A DNA stretch of 16,586 bases, taken from positions 1 through 16,586 of the forward strand of contig DAIDTN010000047.1 in assembly GCA_027457185.1 (NCBI GenBank), given 5' to 3'. The translations under genes were made by a program, and so were the position numbers. The notes beneath the pieces were generated by a model. It saw only the letters and a list, made by a program, of their open reading frames with translations. It was not told the origin of the DNA and ran no database searches. Origin of the DNA: Burkholderiales bacterium (GTDB lineage Bacteria; Pseudomonadota; Gammaproteobacteria; Burkholderiales; SG8-39). Each line of letters begins with the position of its first letter. Position 1 is the stretch's first letter. Of this stretch, positions 9,989-16,560 are shown one piece after another.

Positions 9989-10681
9989 ATGCCTGAACAT
10001 ATCTCGAAGCAATTCGACGCCGAGCTGGAAGCGGTGCGCTCACGCGTGCTGCAGATGGGCGGCCTGGTGGAACAGCAGATCGTCAAAGCGGTAGACGCGC
10101 TCGCCAGCGGCGATATTGCGGTGCTCGACGGCGTCATCGAAGACGATCACCGCGTCAATGCCATGGAAGTCGGACTGGACGAGAGCTGCAGCCAGATCAT
10201 CGCGCGGCGCCAGCCCGCCGCCGGCGATCTGCGCCTGGTGATGGCGATCATCAAGACCATCACCGACCTCGAGCGCGTCGGCGACGAGGCGGAGAAAATC
10301 GCGCGCATGGCCAAGCTGATGCACGGAGCCGGGCAGGTACAGTTGCCGCGGCTGGAACTGAAGCACGTCTCTAGCCTCGCACTGGCGATGCTGCGCCAGG
10401 CGCTCGACGCGTTTGCGCGGCTCGATGTCGCCGCTGCGTTGCAGGTGGTAAAGCAGGATCGCGGCGTGGACGACGAGTTCCGCTCGATCCTGCGCCAGCT
10501 CATCACCTTCATGATGGAAGACCCGCGCACCATCACCCGCTGCCTGGAGATCCTGTTCGTCGCCAAAGCCATCGAGCGCATCGGCGACCATGCCAAGAAC
10601 ATGGCCGAGTACGTGGTCTACATGGTCGAAGGTCGCGACGTGCGCCACATGCGGGACGAGGCGCACATCGACGGGCTGTAA
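9989..10681 (+). CDS. phoU: Phosphate-signalling regulator PhoU
   Basis: This is a cytoplasmic metal-binding helical protein that, in characterised bacteria, links the PstSCAB phosphate transporter to the PhoR kinase and keeps the Pho regulon off when phosphate is plentiful. At 230 aa it has the normal length, with two three-helix PhoU repeats (about 10-100 and 115-215). Each carries the acidic E/D-rich signature, visible as DLERVGDEAEKIAR in the first repeat and AIERIGDHAKNMAEYVV in the second. It starts at ATG 9989 with AGGGG about nine bases upstream. No pst or phoB/phoR gene lies in the window, so it is detached from its usual partners. It may be expressed from its own promoter in the 70-bp gap after rpiA. 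Confidence 0.96.
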   Translation: MPEHISKQFDAELEAVRSRVLQMGGLVEQQIVKAVDALASGDIAVLDGVIEDDHRVNAMEVGLDESCSQIIARRQPAAGDLRLVMAIIKTITDLERVGDEAEKIARMAKLMHGAGQVQLPRLELKHVSSLALAMLRQALDAFARLDVAAALQVVKQDRGVDDEFRSILRQLITFMMEDPRTITRCLEILFVAKAIERIGDHAKNMAEYVVYMVEGRDVRHMRDEAHIDGL

Positions 10682-10693
10682 CCGGCGCCGGAC

Positions 10694-10711
10694 GCCCGGC
10701 TGGATCCGGGC
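10694..10711. terminator. Weak hairpin between convergent phoU and yggX
   Basis: GCCCGG (10694-10699) pairs with CCGGGC (10706-10711) around a 6-nt loop, in the 39-bp gap between the phoU stop and the yggX stop. The stem is strong but neither strand has a T-run after it. If it terminates transcription, it does so inefficiently or with a protein factor. Confidence 0.3.
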
Positions 10712-10720
10712 CCCTGAATT

Positions 10721-10993
10721 CTACTTCTGCGGCGGCACGTATCCGGCCGCCGCATCGGCACCGCCGCCGAAGAAATGTTTCTCCAGCTGTTCGGCCAGAT
10801 ATTTCCTTGCTGCGCTGTCGGCCAGGTTGAGGCGGTTCTCGTTGATCAGCATGGTCTGGTGCTTGATCCACTGCTGCCACGCCTCCTTGGATACGTTTTC
10901 CCACAGGCGCTTGCCCAAATCGCCCGGGTAGGGCGGGAAATCCAGGCCCTCGGCCTCGCGGCCGAGCTTGATGCATTTCACCATTCTTGCCAT
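10721..10993 (-). CDS. yggX: YggX-family Fe(2+)-trafficking / oxidative-damage-protection protein
   Basis: This small cytoplasmic protein (90 aa) belongs to the YggX family, which protects iron-sulfur clusters from oxidative damage and supports their repair. It opens with the family hallmark MARMVKCIKLGREAEGLD, including the conserved C7, followed by FPPYPGDLG. The core WQQWIKHQTMLINENRLNL is also typical. The ATG at 10993 is chosen because AGGAG lies eight bases upstream. A GTG at 10999 would leave only two bases to the same AGGAG and would add two residues absent from the family. The C-terminal Gly/Ala-rich tail is slightly longer than usual. It converges with phoU and follows the pirin gene on the same strand, but with its own promoter-like sequence. 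Confidence 0.96.
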   Translation of the reverse strand: MARMVKCIKLGREAEGLDFPPYPGDLGKRLWENVSKEAWQQWIKHQTMLINENRLNLADSAARKYLAEQLEKHFFGGGADAAAGYVPPQK

Positions 10994-11022
10994 TGCCACA
11001 ACTCCTGTCGATGCGTGGTGCT

Positions 11023-11028
11023 ATTTTA
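11023..11028 (-). promoter_or_regulatory. Putative -10 box for yggX
   Basis: TAAAAT on the minus strand matches the sigma-70 -10 hexamer at five of six positions. It would start transcription about 23 nt before the yggX ATG. No good -35 is visible at 16-18 bp. The opposite strand of the same stretch reads TGCTATTTT, an extended -10 look-alike pointing the other way. Confidence 0.4.
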
Positions 11029-11058
11029 GCCCATTCAGACTGCGCGAATCCTTACGAT

Positions 11059-11121
11059 ATGAGGGGATAGATCCCCTCATGCTCCCCTATGTTGGATCGT
11101 TGCGAAAATCCTTTCGCAACG
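11059..11121. repeat. Double-hairpin element, copy 1
   Basis: Hairpin A is 11059-11080, with a 9-bp perfect stem ATGAGGGGA/TCCCCTCAT and a 4-nt loop. A 17-nt linker with a C-rich core (GCTCCCCTAT) follows. Hairpin B is 11098-11121, with a 10-bp perfect stem CGTTGCGAAA/TTTCGCAACG and a 4-nt loop. On the plus strand hairpin B is followed within three bases by six T residues (11124-11129), making it look like an intrinsic terminator in that direction. A diverged second copy with the same geometry lies at 12038-12099, in the same orientation. The element sits between the pirin stop and yggX. I do not recognise a named repeat family. Confidence 0.85.
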
Positions 11122-11136
11122 TGTTTTTTAACCGGG

Positions 11137-12009
11137 TCAGCGCGTGAGCTCGCCGCTTTGGTAATCCCTGATCGCCTGTTCAATTTCCTCGCGCGTGTTC
11201 ATCACGAACGGACCGTGCTGGACCACCGGTTCGCCCAGCGGCTTGCCCGCGAGCAGCAGGAACCTTGCGCCTTCTGCGCCGGCGCGAACTTCGACCAGGT
11301 CTCCCGCGGCCAGCACACCCGCGCTGTGCGTGGCCAGGCTGCGCGCCTCGGCCGTGGCGCCGACCGTTGCGCTGCCTTCGAACACATAGATGAAGGCGTT
11401 GTGGCTGCCCGCCACCGGCTGCTTGAACGCGGCGCCCGCAGGAAGTTCCACGTCCAGATACAGCGGCTCGGTGGCGAGGCCCTGGATCGGTCCCGCCACG
11501 CTCTGCCCGTCCGTCTCCAGCGTGCCGGCAATGACCTTGGCGCGGCCGCCGCCGCGCAGCGTGACGACCGGAATTTCGGCGGGATCGATGTCGCGGTAGC
11601 TCGCCGGTTTCATTTTCTCGCGCGCCGGCAGATTGATCCACAGCTGGAAGCCGCGCATGCGCCCGTGCTCCTGCTGCGGCATCTCCGAGTGGATGATGCC
11701 ACGGCCCGCGCTCATCCATTGCACCGCGCCGCTCTTCAGGTCGCCGCGGTTGCCCAGATGGTCTTCGTGCAGCATGTGGCCGTCGAGCAGGTAGGTGACG
11801 GTTTCGAAGCCGCGGTGCGGATGCGCCGGAAAGCCGGCGATATAGTCGTTCGCGTCGAACGACGAAAACTCGTCCAGCATCAGAAACGGATCGAGGCGCG
11901 CATACGGCGATTGCCCCAGGCTGCGCCGCAGCTTGACGCCGGCGCCGTCGGAGGTCGCGGCTGCTTCGATGATGCGCTGCAGTTCGCGCGTGGTCTTGCC
12001 GCTGTTCAT
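11137..12009 (-). CDS. Pirin-family bicupin protein
   Basis: This is a 290-aa cytoplasmic protein of the pirin / YhhW family, iron-binding bicupins of which some members have quercetin 2,3-dioxygenase activity. The N-terminal cupin shows the four metal ligands: H63 and H65 in FPAHPHRGFE, and H107 and E109 in GRGIIHSEMP. The C-terminal cupin is about residues 170-285. The physiological substrate of bacterial pirins is mostly unknown, so no reaction is assigned; stress-related redox or regulatory roles have been proposed for the family. The start at 12009 has AGGA about seven bases upstream. It lies between two copies of the double-hairpin element, downstream of the sulfurtransferase gene on the same strand. 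Confidence 0.93.
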   Translation of the reverse strand: MNSGKTTRELQRIIEAAATSDGAGVKLRRSLGQSPYARLDPFLMLDEFSSFDANDYIAGFPAHPHRGFETVTYLLDGHMLHEDHLGNRGDLKSGAVQWMSAGRGIIHSEMPQQEHGRMRGFQLWINLPAREKMKPASYRDIDPAEIPVVTLRGGGRAKVIAGTLETDGQSVAGPIQGLATEPLYLDVELPAGAAFKQPVAGSHNAFIYVFEGSATVGATAEARSLATHSAGVLAAGDLVEVRAGAEGARFLLLAGKPLGEPVVQHGPFVMNTREEIEQAIRDYQSGELTR

Positions 12010-12037
12010 GGTAATTTCCTTTCAAGTCTAAAACGAG

Positions 12038-12099
12038 ACGAGGGTAGATCTGCCCTCGTGCTCTCCTAAGCCGGTCGTAGCAGGAAAAGCTTTGCTACG
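12038..12099. repeat. Double-hairpin element, copy 2
   Basis: Hairpin A is 12038-12059 (stem arms ACGAGGGTA and TGCCCTCGT, 4-nt loop, one G-T wobble). A 16-nt linker with GCTCTCCTAA follows. Hairpin B is 12076-12099 (outer stem CGTAGCA/TGCTACG, with two inner G-T wobbles). Hairpin lengths (22 and 24 nt) equal those of copy 1. Stem positions that differ do so on both sides, so pairing is kept. It fills the 85-bp gap between the sulfurtransferase stop and the pirin start. Its last bases overlap the sulfurtransferase gene, supplying that gene's stop codon. Confidence 0.82.
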
Positions 12100-12943
12100 G
12101 ATTCCTAGACCAAATTGGCCGGGACGGATCGGTGATCCATTCGCTCCACGATCCGGCATAGAGTCTGCCGCCGGTCAGTCCGGCGATTTCCAGCGCGAGC
12201 AGGTTGTGGCAGGCGGTGACCCCGGAGCCGCACAAATGGATGACCTCGCCCGGGGGAGCGCCGCGCAGCAGCGATTCGTACTGCGCGCGCAGCTCTTCGG
12301 CTTTGAGAAAATTTCCGCGCATATCGAGATTATCCTCGAATGGTGAATTCAGGCTCCCCGGAATATGCCCCGCCACCTTGTCGAAGGGCTCGATCAGGCC
12401 GAGGAAACGCTCTTCCGGCCGGGCGTCGATGATCATGCGCTCGCGCCGCAGAGCTTCCAGCACCGCATTAGTGCCCAGCCACATTCCATCGTCGGGCGCG
12501 GCATGAAACTGGCTTGGCCGCGTGACGGGAATTTCGACGCTAAGCGCGCGGCCTTGTTTCTGCCAGGCCGGAAATCCGCCGTCGAGCAGCGCCACCGCAT
12601 CGTGGCCCAGCCAGCGCAGCAGCCACCACAGGCGCGCCGCCATGGAGCCGAAGCTGTCATCGTAGACCACGACCTGTTTGCTCCGGTCCACGCCCCAGAG
12701 GCCCAGTTTGCGCGCGAGCAAGCCGGGATCGGGCAGGGGGTGGCGTCCGCTGGTCGGCGTGATCGCTCCGGACAAATCCTCGTTCAGATGCGCATAGTGT
12801 GCGCCGGGGAGGTGGGCCTTTGCATAAGCCTGGCGCCCGGATTGCGGGCGCGTCAGCGCAAAGCGGCAGTCGAATATGACCCACTGCGGGTCGTGCAGAT
12901 GTTGTGCCAACTGGTCCGCGCTGGCTAGGGTGGTGAATATCAT
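12095..12943 (-). CDS. sseA: 3-mercaptopyruvate sulfurtransferase (SseA-type, double rhodanese)
   Basis: This 282-aa cytoplasmic sulfurtransferase moves sulfane sulfur from 3-mercaptopyruvate to an acceptor such as thioredoxin or cyanide. Two rhodanese domains are present. The first (about 1-130) is the inactive type, with YDDSFGS where an active cysteine loop would be. The second (about 155-282) carries the catalytic loop CGSGVTA with C238. That loop sequence marks mercaptopyruvate sulfurtransferases, whereas thiosulfate sulfurtransferases have CRKGVTA. IDARPEERFLG in the second domain provides the usual substrate-binding arginine. The ATG at 12943 lacks a strong ribosome binding site. The stop codon TAG at 12095-12097 lies inside hairpin B of the repeat element, so the last codons of the gene may derive from it. 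Confidence 0.94.
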   Translation of the reverse strand: MIFTTLASADQLAQHLHDPQWVIFDCRFALTRPQSGRQAYAKAHLPGAHYAHLNEDLSGAITPTSGRHPLPDPGLLARKLGLWGVDRSKQVVVYDDSFGSMAARLWWLLRWLGHDAVALLDGGFPAWQKQGRALSVEIPVTRPSQFHAAPDDGMWLGTNAVLEALRRERMIIDARPEERFLGLIEPFDKVAGHIPGSLNSPFEDNLDMRGNFLKAEELRAQYESLLRGAPPGEVIHLCGSGVTACHNLLALEIAGLTGGRLYAGSWSEWITDPSRPIWSRNP

Positions 12944-13087
12944 GATCGGGCTGCCACGGGGCGCATTTTGCGGCAGAACGGGGCGCTTGCGCTAGCGTTT
13001 CGCTGGACCCAGAATAGAACTCGCATTGCCTGCGGCGCGAACGCGCCTCGCCCGCAGTTTCATATCTTTCACATGAGGAGAGAATTT

Positions 13088-13294
13088 ATGCGAGCGATCA
13101 TAGTCCTTGCCGCCGCCGCCGCGCTTGCCGGCTGCGGCGTCGAGACGGCAACCACCGCCGCAACGGTGGCCGCTGCGAAGCAGAAGGAAATCGAGCAGGG
13201 CAAGAAAACCATGGACCAGGTGCAGCAGAACCTCGGCAAGGCGATGGACCAGACGCAGAAGAGCGCACAGCAGGCTGACGACGCTGCAAAATAA
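13088..13294 (+). CDS. Small lipoprotein with an Lpp-like helical repeat
   Basis: This is a 68-aa predicted lipoprotein. A short signal peptide (M1-G15: one Arg, then a hydrophobic Ala-rich stretch) ends in the lipobox LAGC with lipidated C16. The mature part (53 aa) is Ala/Gln/Lys/Asp-rich, predicted helical, and ends in Lys. Residues I35, M42, L49, T56 and A63 are spaced by exactly seven, with G38, V45, A52, S59 and A66 at the offset-three positions, giving a weak heptad pattern. Size, heptads and terminal Lys recall the murein lipoprotein Lpp, but homology is not established. The start at 13088 is supported by AGGAG seven bases upstream; the frame is open further upstream without a ribosome binding site. 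It is divergent from sseA, with hemerythrin 134 bp downstream. I do not recognise a named family. Confidence 0.75.
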   Translation: MRAIIVLAAAAALAGCGVETATTAATVAAAKQKEIEQGKKTMDQVQQNLGKAMDQTQKSAQQADDAAK

Positions 13295-13428
13295 GCGCGG
13301 CGCGTCCACCGGATGCAGCGGACGGCTGCCTACCACCTGCTCGCAGCCGCGGAAATTTTGGGGTAGTGCAAACCAGTGGTCGGGGCTGCTGCTAAGATTG
13401 CCCGATCGCATAGCGTAAGGACGCCGGC

Positions 13429-13881
13429 ATGAGTTTCCCCACCCAAATACTTCCCGCTCACCACCGGCATTGCGACGATCTATTCGTCGCCGCCGAAGAG
13501 GCTGCCGGGCGCGGCGACTGGACCGCGGCCACATCCGCCTTCGAGCACTTTCAAACTCAGATGAAGGCGCATTTCGCGGCCGAGGAGGACTTGTTGTTCC
13601 CGGCGTTCGAGGCGGCCGCCGGCTCCGGTTCCGGCCCGACCCGGGTAATGCGCCTGGAGCACGAGCAGATGCGCCCATTGCTGGCGCAGCTCGAGGCCGC
13701 CTGCGCCGCGCGCGATGGAGAAGACTACGCCGGCATCGCCGAGACCCTGCTGATCCTCATGCAGCAACACAACATGAAGGAAGAGAACATCCTCTATCCG
13801 ATGTGCGACCAGGCGCTGGGGCCGGAGGCGGAGCGCATTGCCGCACGAATGAGTGCGTTGCTGGAACAGAGGCGTGCCTGA
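13429..13881 (+). CDS. Hemerythrin-like HHE domain protein
   Basis: This is a 150-aa cytoplasmic four-helix-bundle protein of the hemerythrin HHE family, which binds a non-haem di-iron centre and reversibly binds O2 or handles NO/peroxide-related chemistry in different members. Candidate iron ligands are H11/H12/H14 in helix 1, H48 with E52 in KAHFAAEEDLLFP, H78 in RLEHEQMR, and H114 with E118 in QQHNMKEENILYP. This is the usual H...HxxxE...H...HxxxE order. The start at 13429 is supported by AAGGA about eight bases upstream. The DUF2249-type gene begins 7 nt after its stop (or overlaps it if an upstream GTG is used), so the two are probably cotranscribed. Whether this protein stores oxygen, senses NO or repairs iron centres cannot be read from the sequence. 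Confidence 0.92.
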   Translation: MSFPTQILPAHHRHCDDLFVAAEEAAGRGDWTAATSAFEHFQTQMKAHFAAEEDLLFPAFEAAAGSGSGPTRVMRLEHEQMRPLLAQLEAACAARDGEDYAGIAETLLILMQQHNMKEENILYPMCDQALGPEAERIAARMSALLEQRRA

Positions 13882-13888
13882 GCCGCAA

Positions 13889-14095
13889 ATGATCGACGGC
13901 CGCGACATGGAGCCGCCGGAGCCGCTGGAACTGGCGCTGGCCGCGCTCGCAACTCTGGCTCCGGGTGCGGAACTGATCATGCTGTTGCGCTGCGAACCCC
14001 TGCCGCTGTATTCGATCCTCGATCGTAACGGTTACCGCTACCGCTCCGAGCGCCGCGCCGACGGCAGCAACGAGATTCACATTCAAAAAGGCTAA
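13889..14095 (+). CDS. DUF2249-like small protein
   Basis: This 68-aa soluble protein resembles the DUF2249 family of small TusA-like fold proteins. It starts IDGRDMEPPEPLELALAALA, then has the LxPGAEL turn, the basic/proline motif RCEPLPLYSIL and the ending SDG-like strand ADGSNEIHI. Members of this family commonly sit next to hemerythrin or nitrosative-stress genes; their biochemical role is not established. The ATG at 13889 fits the family start. In-frame GTG codons at 13874 and 13853 would overlap the hemerythrin gene, and no candidate has a strong ribosome binding site, consistent with translational coupling. It is followed after 12 nt by the membrane-protein gene. Confidence 0.75.
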   Translation: MIDGRDMEPPEPLELALAALATLAPGAELIMLLRCEPLPLYSILDRNGYRYRSERRADGSNEIHIQKG

Positions 14096-14107
14096 GCCGC
14101 GAGCAGG

Positions 14108-15436
14108 ATGCAGCCCACCCTGTCGTTCGAGCAGGCGCCGCCGATATCGGTGCCTTACCGGTTTTTTCTCACCGCGCCGCTGTTTGGCGCAGTGGCCGGA
14201 TTGGTCCTGGCATGGTTCGGACCGGCGGCGTTAGCGTCGCGCTGGTCCCCCGGTGCCCTCGCCATGACCCATCTGATCGTGGTCGACTTCATGCTGCAGG
14301 TGATGTGCGGTTCGCTGCTGCAATTCGTGGCGGTGGTGGCCGGAGCCAACATCTGGCGGCCGCGTCTGGTCGCCGCAGTGGTGCACCCGCTGATCACCGC
14401 CGGCGCGGTATTCCTCGCGACTGCTTTCCTGCTGGGGCAGCAGGTCCTGTTCCTGCTGGCGGCACTGGTGTTCGCCACGGCGCTGGGCCTGTTCCTGACG
14501 GTCATGGCGGTCGCGCTTGTGCGCACGCCGGCGCGCAGCGCGTCGATCCGGGTGTTGCGCCTGGCGGTGTTCGGTTTGTTGCTGACGGTCGTGCTCGGCG
14601 TGACCCTGGCCAGCACGCTCGGACTGCACCGGAGCCTGCAATCGATCTGGTCCCTGCCTACGCTGATCAATGTCCATGTCGCCTGGGGGCTGGGCGGCTG
14701 GGCCTTGATGCTGGTGATCGGTGTTTCCTTTCTGGTGGTGCCCATGTTTCAGCTCACGCCGGCCTATCCGCTCTGGCTGACGCGCCTGGTTCCAGCCGGT
14801 TTATTCCTCGCGCTGTGCCTGTGGTCGCTGCAACTCCTGCCCGGCACGAGCGCGGCGCAATCCTGGCAATCCGGCGTGGTGCTGGCGGGCATGCTGTTGG
14901 CGGGACTCTACGCCGTCGCCACGCTCTGGCTGCAATCGAGCCGGCGGCGGCGCCAGGCCGATGTCACGTTGGTGTTCTGGCGCGGAGCCATGCTGGCGCT
15001 GCTGGCCCTGGCCGTTTCCTGGCTGCTGTTCCTGGCATTGCCGCAGTTGGGCGGGCAGGCGCGCGCGCCGCTGTGGCTGGGCGTACTCGCGCTGCCTGGC
15101 GTGTTCCTCTCGGTGATTCAGGGCATGCTGTACAAGATCATGCCCTTTCTCAATTGGCTGCACCTGCAGCGCCAGGGCGGAACGGTGAGCACGCAGCCCA
15201 ACATGAAACAGATGATTCCGGAACGCGCGATGCGCGGCCAGATGCGGCTGCATTTCGCCGCTTTGGCATTGTTGCTCGCGGCAGTGATTTGGCCGGCGCT
15301 GGCGCTGCCGGCCGGTCTGGCGTTCAGCGCGTCCTGCCTCTGGCTGGAATGGAACCTGGTCGGCGCTGCGCGGCTGTACGTGCGTTTCAGGAACCGGATA
15401 CGCGCCGCTGCTGCTGCACCCTTGGCGCCGATCTAG
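14108..15436 (+). CDS. Twelve-helix membrane protein, haem-copper-oxidase subunit I / NnrS-like
   Basis: This is a 442-aa inner-membrane protein with about twelve hydrophobic helices (roughly 19-39, 51-78, 88-108, 111-138, 148-170, 184-213, 224-245, 255-276, 289-311, 322-346, 380-400, 401-424). Histidines lie in or at the ends of helices: H55 in MTHLIVVDF, H93 in VVHPLI, H190 in INVHVAWG, H352 in NWLHLQ and H382. The architecture recalls the catalytic subunit of haem-copper oxidases/NO reductases and the NnrS family. However, the consecutive HH copper-ligand pair and the HxH haem pair are absent, so it is not a normal oxidase. It is the last gene of the hemerythrin/DUF2249 cluster, which suggests a role with NO, O2 or haem. 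The start has GAG only four bases upstream. The function is unknown to me. Confidence 0.75.
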   Translation: MQPTLSFEQAPPISVPYRFFLTAPLFGAVAGLVLAWFGPAALASRWSPGALAMTHLIVVDFMLQVMCGSLLQFVAVVAGANIWRPRLVAAVVHPLITAGAVFLATAFLLGQQVLFLLAALVFATALGLFLTVMAVALVRTPARSASIRVLRLAVFGLLLTVVLGVTLASTLGLHRSLQSIWSLPTLINVHVAWGLGGWALMLVIGVSFLVVPMFQLTPAYPLWLTRLVPAGLFLALCLWSLQLLPGTSAAQSWQSGVVLAGMLLAGLYAVATLWLQSSRRRRQADVTLVFWRGAMLALLALAVSWLLFLALPQLGGQARAPLWLGVLALPGVFLSVIQGMLYKIMPFLNWLHLQRQGGTVSTQPNMKQMIPERAMRGQMRLHFAALALLLAAVIWPALALPAGLAFSASCLWLEWNLVGAARLYVRFRNRIRAAAAAPLAPI

Positions 15437-16560
15437 AAAACGATCACCTGCCTGATCGCCTCGCCGTTGGCCAGGCGGTCGAAGCCGAGGTTGATTTCGT
15501 CGAGTTTGATTCTGTGCGTCACCAGCTTGTCGACCGGCAGCCGGCCGGCGAAATAAAGCGCGATGTAGCGCGGCAAATCGCGCTGCGGCACGGCTGAGCC
15601 GAGGAAGCTGCCTTTGAGCGTGCGTTCCTCGACCACCAGGTTGACCGCCGGCACGTTGAACATGGCGCTGGGCGGCGGCAGGCTGACCGTCACCGTGGTG
15701 CCGCCGGGCCGGGTGATCTTGTAAGCGGTCTCCAGTGCGGCAACCGCGCTCGCCGCCTCGATCGCCACGTCCACGCCGTTGTTGGTCGCCGTCTTGACCT
15801 TCGCCACCAGTTCCGGATCGTCGGCGCGGAACGTGTGCGTGGCGCCGAGCGCGCGCGCGAATTCGAGTTTCGAATCGAGTTTGTCGATGGCGACGATCTG
15901 GCGCGCGCCCGCCGCCAGCGCGCCCAGCAGCGCCGACAGGCCGACGCCCCCCAGACCCACGATGGCCGCAGAACTGCCCAGCTTCATCTGCGCGCAATTG
16001 ATCGCCGCGCCGACGCCGGTGAGCACGGCGCAGCCGAACAGCGCGGCTATGTCGAGCGGCAGTTCGGGGTCGAGTTTCACCAGCGAGCCGCGCGCGAGCA
16101 CGGCGTATTCGGCGAAGCAGGATACGCCGGCCTGGTGGTTGAGCAGGCTTTTGTCCGTGCGGTGCAGACGGCGGTGTCCGCCGAGGAGCGTGCCGGCGGC
16201 GCCGGCGGCAAAACCCGGTTCGCACAGCGCCGGACGGCCCTCCCTGCAGGGCAGGCAGTGGCCGCAATTGGGCGCGAATACCAGCGCCACATGGTCGCCG
16301 CGCTCCAAACCGACGACACCGGACCCGAGTTCTTCGACGATTCCGGACGCCTCGTGGCCCAACACCATGGGCATCACCCGCGGCCGGTCACCGTTGATGA
16401 CGGAAAGATCCGAATGGCACAGCCCGGCAGCGGCCATTTTCACCAGCACCTCGCCCGGGCCGGGCGGGTCCAATTCGATCGTCTCGATGCTGATCGGCTT
16501 GGTCTTTGCGTAGGGTTGCGGTATGTGCATCTGGTTGAGCACGGCGGCGCGTATTTTCAT
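15433..16560 (-). CDS. Zinc-dependent NAD alcohol dehydrogenase (class III-like MDR)
   Basis: This is a 375-aa medium-chain dehydrogenase that oxidises an alcohol to an aldehyde, or the reverse, with NAD(H). Catalytic zinc ligands are C48 in GLCHSD, H69 and E70 in LGHEASG, and a cysteine in AALFGCAVLTG. The structural zinc site is C99, C102, C105 and C113 in CGHCLPCREGRPALC. The Rossmann motif is GLGGVGL, followed by an aspartate (VAIDK) that indicates NAD over NADP. Length and layout resemble class III and aryl/benzyl alcohol dehydrogenases, but it is not clearly glutathione-dependent formaldehyde dehydrogenase, so the substrate is left open. The start at 16560 has GGAG six bases upstream. 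Its stop overlaps the stop of the convergent membrane-protein gene. Confidence 0.94.
   Translation of the reverse strand: MKIRAAVLNQMHIPQPYAKTKPISIETIELDPPGPGEVLVKMAAAGLCHSDLSVINGDRPRVMPMVLGHEASGIVEELGSGVVGLERGDHVALVFAPNCGHCLPCREGRPALCEPGFAAGAAGTLLGGHRRLHRTDKSLLNHQAGVSCFAEYAVLARGSLVKLDPELPLDIAALFGCAVLTGVGAAINCAQMKLGSSAAIVGLGGVGLSALLGALAAGARQIVAIDKLDSKLEFARALGATHTFRADDPELVAKVKTATNNGVDVAIEAASAVAALETAYKITRPGGTTVTVSLPPPSAMFNVPAVNLVVEERTLKGSFLGSAVPQRDLPRYIALYFAGRLPVDKLVTHRIKLDEINLGFDRLANGEAIRQVIVF

Noticed and set aside
11089..12069. Plus-strand open frame of 326 codons opposite the pirin gene
   Set aside because: The minus-strand pirin frame has clear metal-ligand motifs; this one is its shadow and begins inside the repeat element.
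11059..12099. Integron attC sites or a CRISPR-like pair around the pirin gene
   Set aside because: The elements have two separate hairpins each, no GTTRRRY/RYYYAAC core pair, no integrase nearby, and only two copies spaced by a normal gene.
12968..13087. Upstream extension of the small lipoprotein
   Set aside because: It would bury the signal peptide and lipobox inside the protein; AGGAG sits correctly before the ATG at 13088.
13295..13428. FNR/Dnr-type regulatory box before the hemerythrin gene
   Set aside because: I searched by eye for a TTGAT-N4-ATCAA-like palindrome in this gap and found none.
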